From the NCBI GenBank assembly GCA_002354335.1, contig DELI01000004.1, positions 2,721 through 40,102 of the forward strand: a DNA stretch of 37,382 nucleotides, given 5' to 3'. Under the pieces are notes generated by a model. It had not been told where the DNA came from. It was given only the letters and a program-made list of their open reading frames with translations, and made no database searches. This DNA is from Sphingobacterium sp. UBA2700. GTDB lineage: Bacteria; Bacteroidota; Bacteroidia; Sphingobacteriales; Sphingobacteriaceae. Within the stretch, counting starts at the first letter, position 1. Every line of letters starts with the position of its first letter. Both the position numbers and the translations under genes were made by a program. Positions 1 through 7,084 of the stretch are shown here, piece by piece.

Positions 1-19
1 TATGTCGCAGCAGAGTGGA

Positions 20-353
20 TAGTATTTAGTAGTTAGTACTTAGTAGTTAGACCTATGGCGGCTATTATACTAGACAATTAGATGTTAGACCTCAGATATT
101 AGACCCGATCCTGCCAATCCTTTTATCCTTCCTTTCTTGGTTCAGAAATAGTATTTAGTAGTTAGTACTTAGTAGTTAGACCCGATCCCGCCAATCCTTA
201 AATCCTTCCTTTCTTGTTTCATAAATAGTATTTAGTAGTTAGTACTTAGTAGTTAGACCCGATCCTGCCAATCCTTAAATCCTTCCTTTCCTGGTTCAGA
301 CAAATGCAATGCCGCCATAGGTCTTTATACTAACTACTAACTACTAACTACTA
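20..353. repeat. composite dispersed repeat: 77-bp tandem units with heptad repeats inside an inverted repeat
   Basis: The unit starts with a heptanucleotide array (TAGTATT, TAGTAGT, TAGTACT, TAGTAGT, then TAGACC) followed by a core beginning CCCGATCCTGCCAATCC and ending near CTTTCTTGGTTCAG. Copies start at 149 and 226, a period of 77 bp, and are nearly identical. A first copy at 20-148 is split by about 48 bp containing TTAGATGTTAGAC-like repeats. The outer arms at 20-62 and 311-353 are inverted copies of each other, each ending in CTATGGCGGC or its complement. Related elements occur at 14501-14621 and 21488-21618. No gene is seen in 1-516, and 361-475 shows no other feature. The sequence shows the repeat; calling it a REP- or MITE-like family is inference. 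Confidence 0.85.
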
Positions 354-475
354 CAACGTTAAATTTTGTTAATTGAATCTGCCCAAGACACGAAAGGCAT
401 AGCAATTGCGTTTATGTATTAAAGCAAAAGTAAAAGAGTAAAAATTTCATAATTTAGGTTAATAATTGGTTTGGT

Positions 476-510
476 AAAAATCCTGAGGTTCCCCGCCTCA
501 GGATTTTTTT
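476..510 (-). terminator. bidirectional Rho-independent terminator after brnQ
   Basis: The stem TCCTGAGG/CCTCAGGA encloses a short GC-rich loop. It is flanked by A5 on the left and T7 on the right, so it has a U-tract when read from either strand. It lies 7 bases beyond the brnQ stop and probably ends the dapD-to-brnQ run of minus-strand genes. Confidence 0.8.
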
Positions 511-516
511 ATGTTA

Positions 517-1809
517 TTAACCTTCTTTCGAAAGGCTTTTATCAATCGCTAGGAAGATCAGGAAGAAGATAGCCGAAGGCACTACCCAACCTAATTCGTA
601 TGCGAAAAACGGTATCTTATCCAGGATTGCTAATGTGGAGTCATTCAGCATTCCTAAGTATTTCAAAAGATTGAACGCTGCGATAATGGTGGAAGCTATT
701 AAAGCTCCTACGTAGGGCAGTTTATGTTTAACAAATGGCCCGAAAAATACGGTATAGAGTACTAACGTAATCACGATAGGATATACGAAGATCAATACCG
801 GATAGGCAAATGAAATAATATTGTCTACGCCTGTGATGGATAGCAAGCAGGATAAGACACAACAAGTCGTCACGAGAACTTTATAGGACAGTTTGTTGTT
901 GGTCAGTTGTGAGAAGAATGTCCCAACCGCAGATGTCAGTGCAATGGCTGTCGTTAGACAAGCCAATGCGATACTTAATGCAATCGCAATCATGCCATAA
1001 TGGCCTAAAACGGACTTGGATATATGAATCAAGAGTTCCGAACGCTTCATGTTCAGATCGGTTATTCCAGAGGTCGCGCCTAATTGTATAAGCCCACCAT
1101 AGATTAGGAAGAGGCAGATTGCAGCCAATAGGCCAGCAGCAATAACCACCTGGTTTTTAGATTTTACGCTATTATATCCCTTCGTTCTTGCAGCAGCGAT
1201 GATAATGCCTGCAAAAATTACTGAAGCCAGCACATCTAAAGTTTGGTAGCCTTCAGTGAATCCTAACGTAAATGACTCGCCTGTATTTAAAGACTGAACA
1301 TTATAGTCTGCAATCGGCGAAAATACGCCAATGGCAATAAGCCCCAGCAAGAGCACCAGCAATACCGGTGTAAGGATATTTCCAATGATATCTACCACTT
1401 TCGAAGGTTTGATTGTTAATACCCAGGTCACGGCGAAAAATATGATAGACGTCCAGATAGGACTACTATTCGGAAACGAAGGCAATACACCGACTTCATA
1501 CGTCGTTGCGGCCGTTCGTGGAATGGCAATCATCGGACCAATACAAAGCATAATAACACTCCCTAAAATAGGGGCTATTCCTTTGTTTATCCTGTTTCCT
1601 AAATCGTTGAACGTATCGCCAGAATTGACGATGGACAGGATTCCGAAAAAGGGTAGTAAAATGCCGGTTAATCCGAAGGCGAGTATGGTTATCCAAACGT
1701 GGTTTCCCACTTGTAGGCCGATAAATGGGGGTAATAAAAGATTGCCAGCTCCAAAAAACATGGCAAATAAAGCAAATCCGATGGTAATGATATCTCCGGT
1801 CTTTTTCAA
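517..1809 (-). CDS. brnQ: branched-chain amino acid transport carrier BrnQ (LIVCS family)
   Basis: A 430-residue inner-membrane protein with about 12 hydrophobic segments. The N-terminus (ITIGFALFAMFFGAGNLLLPP) is the family signature of BrnQ, a cation-coupled symporter for leucine, isoleucine and valine; other family landmarks include PRTAATTYEVG and the length. The start is TTG at 1807-1809: the frame is closed by TAA at 1819-1821, only three codons upstream, and the first ATG is at residue 17, inside the first membrane segment. That TAA is also the folP stop, so the two genes share a frame with 9 bases between them and translation is probably coupled. The hairpin at 476-510 follows the gene. 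Identity is firm; the exact substrate within the branched-chain set is inferred from the family. Confidence 0.93.
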   Translation of the reverse strand: MKKTGDIITIGFALFAMFFGAGNLLLPPFIGLQVGNHVWITILAFGLTGILLPFFGILSIVNSGDTFNDLGNRINKGIAPILGSVIMLCIGPMIAIPRTAATTYEVGVLPSFPNSSPIWTSIIFFAVTWVLTIKPSKVVDIIGNILTPVLLVLLLGLIAIGVFSPIADYNVQSLNTGESFTLGFTEGYQTLDVLASVIFAGIIIAAARTKGYNSVKSKNQVVIAAGLLAAICLFLIYGGLIQLGATSGITDLNMKRSELLIHISKSVLGHYGMIAIALSIALACLTTAIALTSAVGTFFSQLTNNKLSYKVLVTTCCVLSCLLSITGVDNIISFAYPVLIFVYPIVITLVLYTVFFGPFVKHKLPYVGALIASTIIAAFNLLKYLGMLNDSTLAILDKIPFFAYELGWVVPSAIFFLIFLAIDKSLSKEG

Positions 1810-1818
1810 AATAGGGGT

Positions 1819-2661
1819 TTAAGTAAAAAATAAATCAACTAATTGTCTCGCTTCCTTCACGTCATGTACCCGCAGCAGCTGAACGCCACGCTCGAGCAGG
1901 AGCGTATTTAAGGCAGTTGTACCCGTTAAAACTTGATCCGCTGTGGTATTCAGTTTTTTGTAAATCATAGATTTTCGCGAAACTCCGCCTAAGATAGGTA
2001 ATCCAAAGTAATGAAGCTCATCAACGCGTAATAATAGTTCGTAATTCTGAGAAATGGTCTTTGCAAATCCATATCCAGGATCCAGAATAATGTCTTTAAG
2101 GCCTAGAGCACGGAGTGTAGCAATGCGCTCGCCAAGGAAATAGGCAACCTCATTCACAACGTCTGCATAATCTGTCAGGCTTTGCATCGTCTGAGGTGTT
2201 CCGCGCATATGCATCAGGATATACGGCACCTGCAGTCGAGCAACAGTTTCAAACATAGCCTCATCCAGCGTGCCGCCAGAAACATCATTGATGATATGGG
2301 CGCCCGCTTGAATGCAGGCTTCCGCTACGTCCGCACGGAAGGTGTCGATGGAAAGAATGGCTTCGGGGTATTTTGAAGCAATAGCCTCAATGATCGGAAC
2401 AGCACGTTGTATTTCTTCAGTAGCGTCAATAGCTTTCGCTCCGGGACGCGTAGAATAGGCGCCAATATCAATAATATCGGCACCCTCATCCAATATTTGC
2501 TGCGCCCGGATCAAGGCTGCCTCGACCTGTATGTACTTTCCGCCATCATAAAAACTATCGGGCGTAAGATTCAGTATCCCCATAATTTTTGGACGATCGA
2601 AAGTCATTAAACGACCCTTGAGGTTGATGCTTTGAGCAGGAGAGGTATGGAAAATCGGCAT
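1819..2661 (-). CDS. folP: dihydropteroate synthase
   Basis: Condenses 6-hydroxymethyl-dihydropterin pyrophosphate with p-aminobenzoate in folate synthesis; cytoplasmic TIM barrel and the sulfonamide target. 280 residues, the normal length. Visible motifs in order: MGILNLTPDSFYDGG near residue 28, DIGAYSTRPGA (pterin/pABA loop 2), SIDTFRADVA, INDVSGG, the MHMRGTPQTMQ segment, DPGYGFAKT and GVSRKSMIY near the C-terminus. The ATG at 2659-2661 keeps the KGRL segment that commonly precedes the barrel in related proteins. The stop lies 9 bases before the TTG start of brnQ, in the same frame. The upstream gap of 164 bases carries the inverted repeat at 2724-2755. Confidence 0.96.
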   Translation of the reverse strand: MPIFHTSPAQSINLKGRLMTFDRPKIMGILNLTPDSFYDGGKYIQVEAALIRAQQILDEGADIIDIGAYSTRPGAKAIDATEEIQRAVPIIEAIASKYPEAILSIDTFRADVAEACIQAGAHIINDVSGGTLDEAMFETVARLQVPYILMHMRGTPQTMQSLTDYADVVNEVAYFLGERIATLRALGLKDIILDPGYGFAKTISQNYELLLRVDELHYFGLPILGGVSRKSMIYKKLNTTADQVLTGTTALNTLLLERGVQLLRVHDVKEARQLVDLFFT

Positions 2662-2723
2662 ATAGATCAGGCAAATAATGAAATAAGTGAATTCAATAAA
2701 TCGCGCTTTTATAGGTATAATTG

Positions 2724-2755
2724 CGTAGGAGCCCTTTTGTTAAAGGGCTCCTACG
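2724..2755. terminator. perfect 14-bp inverted repeat, possible terminator
   Basis: The arms CGTAGGAGCCCTTT and its exact complement enclose a 4-base loop (TGTT). It lies between the end of the DUF4920 gene and the start of folP, both on minus. There is no clear T-tract on either strand, so it could be a terminator, an attenuator for folP or an mRNA-stabilising hairpin. The structure is certain, the role is not. Confidence 0.45.
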
Positions 2756-2825
2756 ATGTATTTAGAACAACTTGTTAATTGCTCATTTAGCAAATGATAA
2801 AACTGGACTCAATTATTCGAGCAGT

Positions 2826-3305
2826 TTATTTTACAACAAGAACGCCGTCTGCCACCACAGAGATGTCTTGTTTTGGCTTATTGATCTTGGCAATCTCTTC
2901 TTTGCTTTTTCCCATGTCTTCAGCATAGTGTTTTTGCCATTCAACAGTTGTTTCTTTTACCTTAGCTTTTCCTTCGATAACTACCGTTTTTCCGATCAAA
3001 TCTTCAGGAACAAAGTATGCGTAGTCTGTGAAACGAACCATAATTGGATCTTGATCACCTTCTCTTTTCAACGTCAGAAAACATCCTTTCTTCTTACATA
3101 CCTGTACCACTTGACCTTCGATCTTACCGTCGAATGTTTTGCTTTTTGCTAAGTTAGACTCCAACTTCTTCACAGAAACTGCGCCGCTTTTGTCGATTTT
3201 CTTACCATAGTTTACTCCAACTTTAGCAGGTTGGATTTTGCTTTGCGCATGGCTCATGCCAATGAACGCGAAAACACAAACTAGCAATGTAATTAACTTT
3301 TTCAT
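2826..3305 (-). CDS. secreted DUF4920 domain protein
   Basis: 159 residues. Residues 1-20 form a signal peptide ending SHAQ, so the protein is probably periplasmic. The body matches the DUF4920 family as I recall it: an OB-like beta-rich domain with a central VCKKKGCFLTL segment carrying two conserved cysteines, followed by VRFTDYAYFVPEDLIGKTVVIEGKA. The lysine-rich C-terminal part (KSKEEIAKINKPKQD) is the usual linker before a last strand. The biochemical function of the family is unknown to me; the cysteine pair might bind metal or form a disulfide. The gene starts 2 bases after the tsaC stop, so it is probably co-transcribed with tsaC and dapD. Confidence 0.85.
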   Translation of the reverse strand: MKKLITLLVCVFAFIGMSHAQSKIQPAKVGVNYGKKIDKSGAVSVKKLESNLAKSKTFDGKIEGQVVQVCKKKGCFLTLKREGDQDPIMVRFTDYAYFVPEDLIGKTVVIEGKAKVKETTVEWQKHYAEDMGKSKEEIAKINKPKQDISVVADGVLVVK

Positions 3306-3307
3306 AT

Positions 3308-3886
3308 CTATTTTCGAATAAATTCAAACTTCCCGCTGGCATCAATCTTCATAATCGTAGAAGCCTGATGTTTGCTCATATCCATTTGACCATACTGTAC
3401 AACGTAGTCAACCCCATCTTTGATCTCTTCAGAAATCTCCGAAAAGTTTTGCGCAGTCGCCTCGCCCGAGATATTCGCAGAGGTAGAAACGATTGGTTTT
3501 CTAAAACGTTGAATCAGCTCCTCGCAAAAGGTATGCTGAACCACCCGAATACCGATACTGCCGTCTTCAGCAACAACATTGGGCGCTAAGTTCTTCGCCT
3601 TGTTATAAATAATGGTCAATGGTTTGTCCGCAACTTCAATCAATTGATAAGCGACTTCTGGTACCTCCTGCACATAAGCCTCGAGCTGATAATCATTCCC
3701 TAAAAGAACAATCATACTCTTTCCTTTATCGCGACCTTTCAATGCGAAGATCTTCTCAACGGCTTCTGGATTCGTCGCATCGCAGCCTATACCCCAGATC
3801 GTATCAGTTGGATATAAGATGAGTCCGCCAGCCTTTAAAGTTTCTAAGGCTTGCTTCATATCATCTTTGTCGTACGGAATTCTCAT
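3308..3886 (-). CDS. tsaC: L-threonylcarbamoyladenylate synthase (TsaC/Sua5/YrdC family)
   Basis: Makes threonylcarbamoyl-AMP from threonine, bicarbonate and ATP, the first step of the t6A37 modification in ANN-decoding tRNAs. 192 residues, so it is the short form with only a YrdC domain and no Sua5 C-terminal domain. Visible motifs: YPTDTIWGIGCDA near residue 26, the ATP-binding ALKGRDKGKSM segment, and the STSANISGE motif near residue 136. The ATG is at 3884-3886 and gives the usual N-terminus. The gene sits 19 bases after dapD and 2 bases before the DUF4920 gene. The YciO paralogue family is similar; the KGRDKGK and SANISG motifs favour TsaC. Confidence 0.9.
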   Translation of the reverse strand: MRIPYDKDDMKQALETLKAGGLILYPTDTIWGIGCDATNPEAVEKIFALKGRDKGKSMIVLLGNDYQLEAYVQEVPEVAYQLIEVADKPLTIIYNKAKNLAPNVVAEDGSIGIRVVQHTFCEELIQRFRKPIVSTSANISGEATAQNFSEISEEIKDGVDYVVQYGQMDMSKHQASTIMKIDASGKFEFIRK

Positions 3887-3905
3887 TTCTTATACTCCAA
3901 ATCTA

Positions 3906-4730
3906 TTAAACTGCTACGTTGTGATCACGTAGTGCATCGTTTAACGATGTTTTCTTATCTGTTGACTCTTTACGCTGTCCGATGATCAATGCGCAAGGAA
4001 CTTGATATTCGCCTGCTGGGAATTTCTTCGTATAAGAACCTGGGATGACAACCGAACGCGCCGGAACATAGCCTTTATATTCTTTCGGCTCCGGTCCAGA
4101 AACGTCGATAATTTTTGTTGATGCAGTCAACACAACGTTTGCTCCTAATACAGCTTCCTCCTCAACACGAACACCTTCGACAACAATGGCTCTGGAACCA
4201 ACAAAAACGTTGTCTTCAATGATAACCGGTGCTGCTTGCACAGGTTCTAAAACACCACCAATACCAACACCGCCGCTTAAGTGTACATTCTTACCAATCT
4301 GCGCACAAGAACCTACAGTAGCCCAAGTGTCAACCATCGTTCCTTCACCGACATATGCACCAATATTAACATAGGAAGGCATCATGATTACTCCTTTAGA
4401 CAAGTAAGCTCCATAACGAGCAGAAGCACCAGGAACAACGCGCACACCGAGTTCTTTGTAGTTAGTTTTTAACTTCATTTTATCGTGATACACAAAAGGC
4501 TCATTTTTGATAACCTCCATATTGCGAATCGGGAAGTATAAAATAACGGCTTTCTTGATCCAATCATTAACGAACCAAGTTTCGCCCATCGGCTCCGCAA
4601 CGCGTAGTTCACCTTTATCTAAGTGTTGAATAACAAACTCAACAGCTTCATAATACTCTTTATATTCTAATAATTGTCTATTTTCCCAAGCTTCTTCAAC
4701 TAGTTTCTTAAGGATTGTGCAGTCGATCAT
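3906..4730 (-). CDS. dapD: 2,3,4,5-tetrahydropyridine-2,6-dicarboxylate N-succinyltransferase
   Basis: Transfers succinyl from succinyl-CoA to tetrahydrodipicolinate in the succinylase branch of lysine and meso-diaminopimelate synthesis; a cytoplasmic homotrimer. 274 residues, the family length. The N-terminal helical region leads into a left-handed beta helix of hexapeptide repeats from about residue 105 to 205 (GAYVGEGTMVDTWATVGS, then CAQIGKNVHLSGGVGIGG), followed by the C-terminal segment with VPARSVVIPGSYTK. It implies that this organism makes DAP through succinylated intermediates. It is the first gene of the minus-strand run ending in brnQ and is divergent from the S4-domain gene, with 103 bases between them. 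Confidence 0.96.
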   Translation of the reverse strand: MIDCTILKKLVEEAWENRQLLEYKEYYEAVEFVIQHLDKGELRVAEPMGETWFVNDWIKKAVILYFPIRNMEVIKNEPFVYHDKMKLKTNYKELGVRVVPGASARYGAYLSKGVIMMPSYVNIGAYVGEGTMVDTWATVGSCAQIGKNVHLSGGVGIGGVLEPVQAAPVIIEDNVFVGSRAIVVEGVRVEEEAVLGANVVLTASTKIIDVSGPEPKEYKGYVPARSVVIPGSYTKKFPAGEYQVPCALIIGQRKESTDKKTSLNDALRDHNVAV

Positions 4731-4821
4731 AACGATTATAAACTAAATTTTGTTAATCACAAATATGGAGATTTTTGCTGATATGTCGGCCAAAAACAGG
4801 CTAAAATTAAGAAGATATGTA

Positions 4822-4829
4822 TATTTTTG
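4822..4829 (+). promoter_or_regulatory. -7-like element before the S4-domain gene
   Basis: TATTTTTG fits the Bacteroidota -7 consensus TAnnTTTG. It ends only 4 bases before the ATG, so transcription from it would give a nearly leaderless message. No -33 TTG lies at the expected distance, so support is limited. Confidence 0.35.
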
Positions 4830-4833
4830 TTAA

Positions 4834-5241
4834 ATGGCAGAAGCAGAAAAATTAAGGATCGATAAGTATTTGTGGGCGATTCGTATTTTCAAGACACGTA
4901 GTTTAGCTACAGAGGCTTGCAAAGCTGGTCGGGTGAAATTGAATGGACAAAATGTGAAGCCTTCTTATGTCGTTAAAGTCGGTGAGACCTACCAAATACA
5001 GAAGGGCATTGAGCGCAAGGTTATCTTGGTGACAGGTTTGTTAGAACGTCGTGTGGATGCCAAGACTGCCGTGCAATTCTACGAAGACCATACACCAGTC
5101 GAGGAAACCTATGCTTTCAAATCAACTTTCCATGCCCCAGTATTGAAGCGCGATCGAGGAACAGGAAGACCAACGAAGAAAGACCGTCGTGAGATCGATG
5201 ATCTGAAAAGCGATTGGTGGGATAACGAAAATGAAGAGTAG
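4834..5241 (+). CDS. S4-domain RNA-binding protein, Hsp15 (HslR) family
   Basis: 135 residues. An S4 domain spans about residues 6-65 (LRIDKYLWAIRIFKTRSLAT, then ACKAGRVKLNGQNVKPS and VKVGETYQI), followed by a basic C-terminal tail rich in Lys, Arg and Asp. In E. coli, Hsp15 binds the large ribosomal subunit carrying a stranded peptidyl-tRNA and helps recycle it; the same role is inferred here from the family. The last 11 bases overlap the start of the DUF6377 regulator gene in another frame, so the two are probably co-transcribed and translationally coupled. It is divergent from dapD. Confidence 0.9.
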   Translation: MAEAEKLRIDKYLWAIRIFKTRSLATEACKAGRVKLNGQNVKPSYVVKVGETYQIQKGIERKVILVTGLLERRVDAKTAVQFYEDHTPVEETYAFKSTFHAPVLKRDRGTGRPTKKDRREIDDLKSDWWDNENEE

Positions 5242-6889
5242 ACCTAACAGATCAAACGCAATCTACTTCTATAGCTGTCTTTTGATGGTTATATGCTATT
5301 CTCATGCCTTCTCTCAAAATAGAATTCAACAGTTTCCCTTGGACTCAATCGAGCGCGAGCTCAACAAAACCTTAAGCCGGAAGACCGCCTATGATAGCGA
5401 AAAGGTTGGAAGGCTAAATGCATTAAAATTACAACTAAAGCGCGCAGAAACAGATCGCGAACGCTATGCGCTTCAGAAAACACTATTTGAGGCCTACCAG
5501 TCTTATCAGATAGATTCTGCCATTCGTTATGTATCTGCGAATGAGCAGCTTGCCCATCGTTTAAACGACTCCAAGTTACAATACGAGTCCTTAATCCAAT
5601 TGGCAGGCCTTTATTCCTATGCCGGTCGTTTTATCGAGTCCAGTGATATCCTTAAAGCAATACCCCGAGCAAACCTTTCGGCTGATCAACTAAGCGACTA
5701 CTTTAGAACTTATTCTGATTTCTATTCGCACTATGGTCAAAGCACTAATTTTCATGAGTACTTCTACCAGAGCGGACGATATAGAGACTCTTTGGTAACC
5801 ACCCTGCCTACGGACTCTTATGAATACCGGTTGACTGCAGCAACGAAGAACCTCTTCGGAAATAACGTCGAAACCGCGGAAAAGCAGTTGAAGGGGCTCT
5901 TATCCGAATTGGACGAAACCAATAGAGAACGAGCCGTCGTTGCCTATCTGATTGGACTGATTTATAAACAGCGGAACGAACTGGATGGGCAAATCTACTA
6001 TTTCGGATTGTCCGCCCTCACCGATATTAAGAATAGCATTCGCGATAATGCCTCCTTACAAAGCCTTGCTTTGGCTTATTTTGAAAAGGATAATATTGAC
6101 ATGGCTTATATTTTTATCCAAAAAGCCATGGAAGATGCGATATTCTGTAATGTTCGCTTCAGAACCGTTGAAAATTCCTCCTTCTATCCGATTATTAATT
6201 CGGCTTTTCAAGAGAAAGAAGCCCAGCGCAAGGATGAGCTCAAGACTTTTTTATATATCATCTCCGTACTCTCCATCTTGCTCTTCGTTGTCTTTGTAAT
6301 CGTTTATCTGCAAATGAAACGCCTAAAGGTTGTCCGAAAAGATCTCAAAAAGGTAAATGAAGAGCTATTTAGCTTAAACGAACAATTATTGGGGACCAAT
6401 AGAGACTTGCAGGAGGCCAATCACTTGAAAGAAGAATACATGGCTCAGTTTTTTGAGATCTGTTCTTCCTATATTGATAAGCTCGATTCCAGCCGGAAAG
6501 GTATGCTGAAGAAATTATCCAATAAACAGTATGATGAAATTAGTAAAGAACTCAAGTCGCCAAACTTTATAAAAGGAGAGCTGGAAGATTTGTATCACAA
6601 CTTTGATATTATATTCTTAAACCTATACCCAACCTTTATTCAAGATTTCAATAAGTTGCTCAAAGAAGATGAAAGAATTGTGCTGAAGCAAGATGAATTA
6701 CTGAATTCTGAACTTCGAATATTTGCATTAATCCGTCTTGGGATTTCCGACTCGACCAAGATTGCTCGCTTCCTTCGGTATTCTCTGCGGACGGTTTATA
6801 ACTACCGCGTAAAGGTTCGGAACAAAGTCGAAGGATCAAAAGAAGACTTCGAAGAAAGCATCAAAAGCATCGGAAATCTTAACCTTTAG
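5231..6889 (+). CDS. membrane-spanning DUF6377 regulator, SusR-like
   Basis: 552 residues. Residues 1-29 are a signal sequence (ending AFSQ). About residues 30-335 are helical and TPR-like, probably periplasmic. One membrane segment lies near 342-362 (FLYIISVLSILLFVVFVIVY). It is followed by a coiled coil (KVNEELFSLNEQLLGTNRDL) and a C-terminal helix-turn-helix of LuxR type: LNSELRIFALIRLGISDSTK, then RYSLRTVYNYRVKVRNK. This is the layout of DUF6377 proteins and of the starch regulator SusR, which sense a glycan in the periplasm and activate the adjacent susCD operon. The gene stands directly upstream of susC, which supports that role. Its ATG lies inside the end of the S4-domain gene. A weak CCCTA/TAGGG hairpin at 6888-6904 overlaps its stop. 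The ligand is unknown. Confidence 0.85.
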   Translation: MKSRPNRSNAIYFYSCLLMVICYSHAFSQNRIQQFPLDSIERELNKTLSRKTAYDSEKVGRLNALKLQLKRAETDRERYALQKTLFEAYQSYQIDSAIRYVSANEQLAHRLNDSKLQYESLIQLAGLYSYAGRFIESSDILKAIPRANLSADQLSDYFRTYSDFYSHYGQSTNFHEYFYQSGRYRDSLVTTLPTDSYEYRLTAATKNLFGNNVETAEKQLKGLLSELDETNRERAVVAYLIGLIYKQRNELDGQIYYFGLSALTDIKNSIRDNASLQSLALAYFEKDNIDMAYIFIQKAMEDAIFCNVRFRTVENSSFYPIINSAFQEKEAQRKDELKTFLYIISVLSILLFVVFVIVYLQMKRLKVVRKDLKKVNEELFSLNEQLLGTNRDLQEANHLKEEYMAQFFEICSSYIDKLDSSRKGMLKKLSNKQYDEISKELKSPNFIKGELEDLYHNFDIIFLNLYPTFIQDFNKLLKEDERIVLKQDELLNSELRIFALIRLGISDSTKIARFLRYSLRTVYNYRVKVRNKVEGSKEDFEESIKSIGNLNL

Positions 6890-7021
6890 CCCTAAAATAG
6901 GGTTACTTTTATCCGCTTCAATTTATCGATAACTAGCTGTAATTTAACATGTTAATATTAGAACGTGTTACTTTTTTGTTTTGCCTGTTTTGAAATGGGT
7001 TAAAGTTGCACAGTTGCTTTC

Positions 7022-7029
7022 TACATTTG
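7022..7029 (+). promoter_or_regulatory. -7-like element of the susC operon
   Basis: TACATTTG matches TAnnTTTG exactly and lies 55 bases before the susC ATG. There is no TTG 18-20 bases upstream; the nearest (7006-7008) is 13 away. An alternative pair is TTG at 6981-6983 with TAAAGTTG at 7001-7008 (17 bases apart). A promoter dependent on the DUF6377 activator would be expected to have a poor -33 element. Confidence 0.4.
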
Positions 7030-7084
7030 TCTTAGAGGAGACTCTACCTAAGTTATTTTAATTCAACAAACAATTATAAATCCT

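Noticed and set aside
20..353. CRISPR array
   Set aside because: The units are tandem and nearly identical over their whole length, with no unique spacers and no cas genes nearby.
2772..3152. 126-codon plus-strand open frame
   Set aside because: It runs antisense to the DUF4920 gene, whose signal peptide and motifs are convincing; the product is Phe/Ser-rich low-complexity sequence.
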